The notes under the pieces are model-generated. The model worked only from the letters and a program-made list of their open reading frames with translations. It did no database searches and was not told where the DNA came from. This document shows positions 61,096-64,000 of a DNA stretch of 64,000 nucleotides, piece after piece. The translations under genes were made by a program, and so were the position numbers. Position 1 is the stretch's first letter, and each line of letters starts with the position of its first letter. Location: the NCBI RefSeq assembly GCF_004023665.1, contig NZ_SAUF01000001.1, positions 1,598,501 to 1,662,500 of the forward strand, written 5' to 3'. The DNA comes from Afifella aestuarii (GTDB taxonomy: Bacteria; Pseudomonadota; Alphaproteobacteria; Rhizobiales; Afifellaceae).

Positions 61096-64000
61096 TTAGC
61101 TCAGCCGGCCCGCCGCATGGGCCAGCATCGTGTAGACCTTGCCGGTGTCCGATGCGAGGTAGCTTTGCGCCATTGCCGGGTCCTTCTGGCGCTTCGCCAG
61201 CTGGTCGAGAAGTTTCTCGAAATCGGCGATGTAATGATCGACCGCACGGCGGAATTCGCCGTCGCGCTCGTATTTGCGCCGGATCTCGTCGAACGTCTTC
61301 TGACCCTGGATCGTGTAGAGGCGCCGCGTGAAGACGTTGCGCTCTCCCTTGCGGTAGCGCTCCCACAGCTCGAGCGCGGCCTGATGGTCGATCGCCCGGG
61401 CGATGTCAACGGACAGCGAGTTGAGGCTCTCCACCATCTGCGAGGGCGAACGGCCCGGCGTCGCATTCTGCGTCGTGGGAGCGGGCTGCGGGGTCGGGGC
61501 GGAGGTGGGCTCCGGTCCCGTGTCGTACTCGCTCTCGTCGCTCGAGGCGCGCCGCAAGAGATCCGCCACCCAACCGCGACGCTCGCCTTGCGGGCGCGCT
61601 TCCGGTTTCGGCTCAGGCTGCGCTGCGGGACGGGCAAAACGCTCGCTCCACTGCGTCTGCTGGGCTGCGGGCTGTTGGGCAGGGGGCTGTTGGACCGCCG
61701 GTTGCGGGGTCTGGGCAGGCACCGGCTCAGGCGCCGCTGCAGGTGCCGAAGGGGCGCTGGCCGGAGCTGGCCCCGTCGAGCGCGGTGCGATCGGGGCGCG
61801 GTCGGACGCGCTTTCCGTCTCCAGATTTGCCGCACGGGGCAGGCTGCGCGGCTGCGGTGCTGCTTCGACGGCTTCTTCCCGCCGCGGCGTCGCCGCTGCC
61901 GGCTGGGCGGGACGCTTTGCTGAACCTTCGCGGCGCGAGACGATGTCGGTCAGAGCCGAGATCGCCTCGATCTGCTCGGTGATGGCGCGGCGCATCGCTT
62001 CCGAAGCGTGACGGGCTTCTTCCGGCATGTCTTTGACGCCGCGACGGAGATCCTCGCGTGCCGATTCAAGCTCGCTCTTCATGTCGCGGGCGGCATGACG
62101 CATTTTCTCCGCGGTTTCGGCGAAGCGCTCCGTGGCGCTTTCGACGGCCTCGGAGATTTCCGACATAAGCCGCTCGCTCGCCGCGCGGACCTTTTCGTCG
62201 GACCCGGTCGTCACGTCGGCGAGGCGTTCCGTCAGTTCAGCGCGGGCCTGTTCCACGCTTTCCACCGTCCGCTGGCCTTCGGCGATGGCGGCAAGCCGCA
62301 TCGTCTCGAACTGGCTGATGGCGGCGCGTGCGGCTTCCTCGGCCCGACGACCAAGCGCCTGGGCGATCTGCGCCACACGCTGCTCGGCCGAGCTCAAGGT
62401 CTGCTCCAGCTCTTCCGAAGCGCCGGTGGCGGATTGTGCCGCGCGGGCGCTCAGGGCATCGGCCACCTCGTTGATCCGCTGCATGGCCGCGGTCAACGTG
62501 GTTTCCAGCTCCTGCGAGGTGGTCTGAACCGACATCGAGGTCTTGGCGCTCAACGATTCCGCGAGAGAGGCAACGCGCTCTTCGGCCGAACCGATAGCCC
62601 GATCCAGTTCCTCCGACGTGCTGCGGGCCGTATCGGAGGCCGCAGACGACAGGGAGCCGGTGAGGGCGGCAATGCGCTCTTCCGCCTGCGAAAGGTTCTC
62701 TGCGAGCTCCTCGACGGCCTGACGGGCCGACATGGCCGCGCGCGTGCTGAGCGAGCCGGAGATGGCGTTGATGCGCTCCTCCGCCTCCGCGAGGCTCGCG
62801 GCGAGTTCCTCTGCGGCCTGGCGAGCCGAATCCGACGCCGTGGAGGTGAGAGAGTTCGCGATGGCGCTCACCCGCTCTTCCGCCGCGCCGAGGCTCTGGG
62901 CCAGCTCTTCGGTTGCCCGCTGCGCGGACAGAGAGGCACGCGAGCTCAAGGAATCAGCGACCGAATTGATGCGCTCTTCGGCCGATCCAAGCGTATCGGA
63001 GAGCATCGCCGTGAGGCGCGTAAGCTGCTCTTCGACGGAAGAGGCCTGGCCGGTGAGGCCCTGCGCCATCGCTTCCAACGCCTCGGTGGAGCCGCTGATG
63101 CGGCCTTCCATCGTGCGGTTGGCCTCGTCGAGCATGCGTCCGGCTTCCGAAAGCGATTCAGACTGGCTGTCGAACTGCGAGGCGATGGCCGTGATGTCAC
63201 GCAGCACGTGGGTCGACACGTCGCGCAGCGTTTTGATCTGGTCGGAGAGGATCGAGGTCGAGGTGGAGGTGTCCTGCGCTGCCGCCGAGAGGGCGTTGCG
63301 CAAGCTCTCCGCCTGGCCGGCGAGGTTGCTCTCGATCGCGGAGAGCTGCTCTCCGCTCGATCCCAGAACTTCGCTCAGCTGTGCGTTGGTTTCTTCCATC
63401 CGCGTCAGCAGCGAATCGATATCGGTGCGGAAGCGGGCGTTGGTGCCGGTGACCGCATCGATGATGTTGTGGGAATGCGTGCTGAGGTTGGACAGAAGCG
63501 CGCGGGCACTGTCGTCCAGGCGGGCAAGCGATTCCTCGCTCGTCGCGCGGATGGCATCGGCCGTGTTGCGGCTGCGATCCTCCATACCCTCAAAGAGGCT
63601 GTCGCGCTGCCGTTCGAGATCCTCCATGAGGCCGGAGCGACGGCTGTCCAGCGCCTCGGTGAGGTCTCGGGTGCGTCCCTCGAGGCCTTCCACGAAGCTC
63701 TCCGCCTGCGTTCCGAAGGTGTCGGTGAGGATGCGGTTCTGGTTCTCCAGGCCGTCGATAACGAAGCGCCCGCGGTTCTCGATCGTCTCCACCAGGATCG
63801 ACGAGCGCGAATCGATGACCGAAGCGAGTTCGCTCTGACGCTGGGTCAGCATGTTGTTCAGCGTTTCGGTCTTCTCGTTGAGCGCGTCGCTGGTGCCGGT
63901 GAGCGTCGCCTGCAGCGAGTTCGCCCGGTCGGCAAAACTGTGTTCCACGGCCATCAGGCGCTCGCCGAAGCTCGCATTGACGTCGATCATGCGGCTGGCG
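61096..64000 (-). CDS. Giant apolipoprotein-like coiled-coil protein, GPR/RgsE-like (N-terminus outside window)
   Basis: At least 967 residues; the frame runs through the right edge, so it is the C-terminal part of a larger protein. Almost all is Glu/Ala/Ser-rich helix with heptad and 11/33-residue patterns like apolipoprotein A/E. Residues 337-534 (counted from the ATG at 63990) are six 33-residue repeats, each starting AEERI or similar. A Pro/Ala/Gln-rich linker (about 690-830) leads to a conserved C-terminal domain (about 850-964). In Agrobacterium, such a protein (GPR; RgsE in Sinorhizobium) forms a ring at the growing pole. This one is most likely the same. Confidence 0.75.
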   Translation of the reverse strand, partial: ASRMIDVNASFGERLMAVEHSFADRANSLQATLTGTSDALNEKTETLNNMLTQRQSELASVIDSRSSILVETIENRGRFVIDGLENQNRILTDTFGTQAESFVEGLEGRTRDLTEALDSRRSGLMEDLERQRDSLFEGMEDRSRNTADAIRATSEESLARLDDSARALLSNLSTHSHNIIDAVTGTNARFRTDIDSLLTRMEETNAQLSEVLGSSGEQLSAIESNLAGQAESLRNALSAAAQDTSTSTSILSDQIKTLRDVSTHVLRDITAIASQFDSQSESLSEAGRMLDEANRTMEGRISGSTEALEAMAQGLTGQASSVEEQLTRLTAMLSDTLGSAEERINSVADSLSSRASLSAQRATEELAQSLGAAEERVSAIANSLTSTASDSARQAAEELAASLAEAEERINAISGSLSTRAAMSARQAVEELAENLSQAEERIAALTGSLSSAASDTARSTSEELDRAIGSAEERVASLAESLSAKTSMSVQTTSQELETTLTAAMQRINEVADALSARAAQSATGASEELEQTLSSAEQRVAQIAQALGRRAEEAARAAISQFETMRLAAIAEGQRTVESVEQARAELTERLADVTTGSDEKVRAASERLMSEISEAVESATERFAETAEKMRHAARDMKSELESAREDLRRGVKDMPEEARHASEAMRRAITEQIEAISALTDIVSRREGSAKRPAQPAAATPRREEAVEAAPQPRSLPRAANLETESASDRAPIAPRSTGPAPASAPSAPAAAPEPVPAQTPQPAVQQPPAQQPAAQQTQWSERFARPAAQPEPKPEARPQGERRGWVADLLRRASSDESEYDTGPEPTSAPTPQPAPTTQNATPGRSPSQMVESLNSLSVDIARAIDHQAALELWERYRKGERNVFTRRLYTIQGQKTFDEIRRKYERDGEFRRAVDHYIADFEKLLDQLAKRQKDPAMAQSYLASDTGKVYTMLAHAAGRLS
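62389..62982 (-). repeat. Six 33-residue (99-bp) coding repeats
   Basis: Each unit begins A-E-E-R-(I/V), then SLS-type helix and EEL, with a strict 33-residue period (starts at residues 337, 370, 403, 436, 469, 502; a seventh partial at 535). At the DNA level GCGCTCTTC-like boxes recur every 99 bases. This is a protein repeat, not a CRISPR or mobile repeat. Confidence 0.9.

Noticed and set aside
62389-62982. CRISPR-like or mobile 99-bp repeats.
   Set aside because: The repeats are in frame, vary in sequence, have no spacers and encode a 33-residue helical unit.

Overview
The window is GC-rich chromosomal DNA from an alphaproteobacterium, most likely of the order Hyphomicrobiales (Rhizobiales). 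The evidence is an oxygen-sensitive type of NifA, nif and fix gene order of the Rhodopseudomonas/Rhizobium kind, a NepR-EcfG general stress pair, a PlcP-Agt lipid-remodelling pair, and a giant apolipoprotein-like coiled-coil protein like the growth-pole ring protein of Rhizobiales. No nod genes, transposase, tRNA, rRNA or CRISPR array was seen. A menA-type prenyltransferase hints at menaquinone, as in some phototrophic Hyphomicrobiales, but the genus cannot be fixed.

Positions 1-21410 are one compact, all-plus-strand nitrogen-fixation island. It holds the 3' part of nifA; nifB-fdxN-nifZ-nifT-SIR2-like; nifHDKENX-DUF269-fdxB-nifQ; iscA(nif)-nifU(short)-nifSVW; and fixABCX. Each of the four transcription units after nifA has its own sigma-54 -24/-12 element (1494, 5013, 14029, 17733) and at least one exact TGT-N10-ACA NifA site upstream. 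The island therefore looks like one NifA/RpoN regulon covering structural proteins, FeMo-cofactor assembly, Fe-S and Mo supply, homocitrate and electron delivery.

Positions 21566-27573 hold housekeeping genes: a PPP phosphatase, a menA-like gene, and a ugd-cysD-cysNC operon that makes UDP-glucuronate and APS/PAPS. Positions 27643-35362 look like a general-stress island built round nepR-ecfG. Three exact GGAAC-N17-CGTT promoters precede a CsbD-like gene, a PPOX-fold stress gene and a topoisomerase IB gene. Looser matches precede nepR itself, a baeRF-family release-factor-like gene and an unknown gene.

Positions 35441-46103 hold two EamA transporters flanking an orphan CoxL-like molybdenum hydroxylase subunit, a TPP-riboswitch operon thiM-thiE-thiD plus a TRAP-type binding protein, and a sulfur cluster (periplasmic rhodanese, YeeE/YedE transporter, a 49-residue Cys-rich membrane peptide). 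Positions 46599-61080 hold a FadL-like porin, an atypical SDR, plcP-agt, a PLP dehydratase, an MFS carrier, dgcN-dgcA (D-glutamate catabolism), a complete Mla-type lipid ABC system and a methionine aminopeptidase. The right end (61096-64000, minus) is the C-terminal part of the giant coiled-coil protein, with six 33-residue repeats.

All calls come from reading the sequence by eye and from family knowledge; no database search was run.
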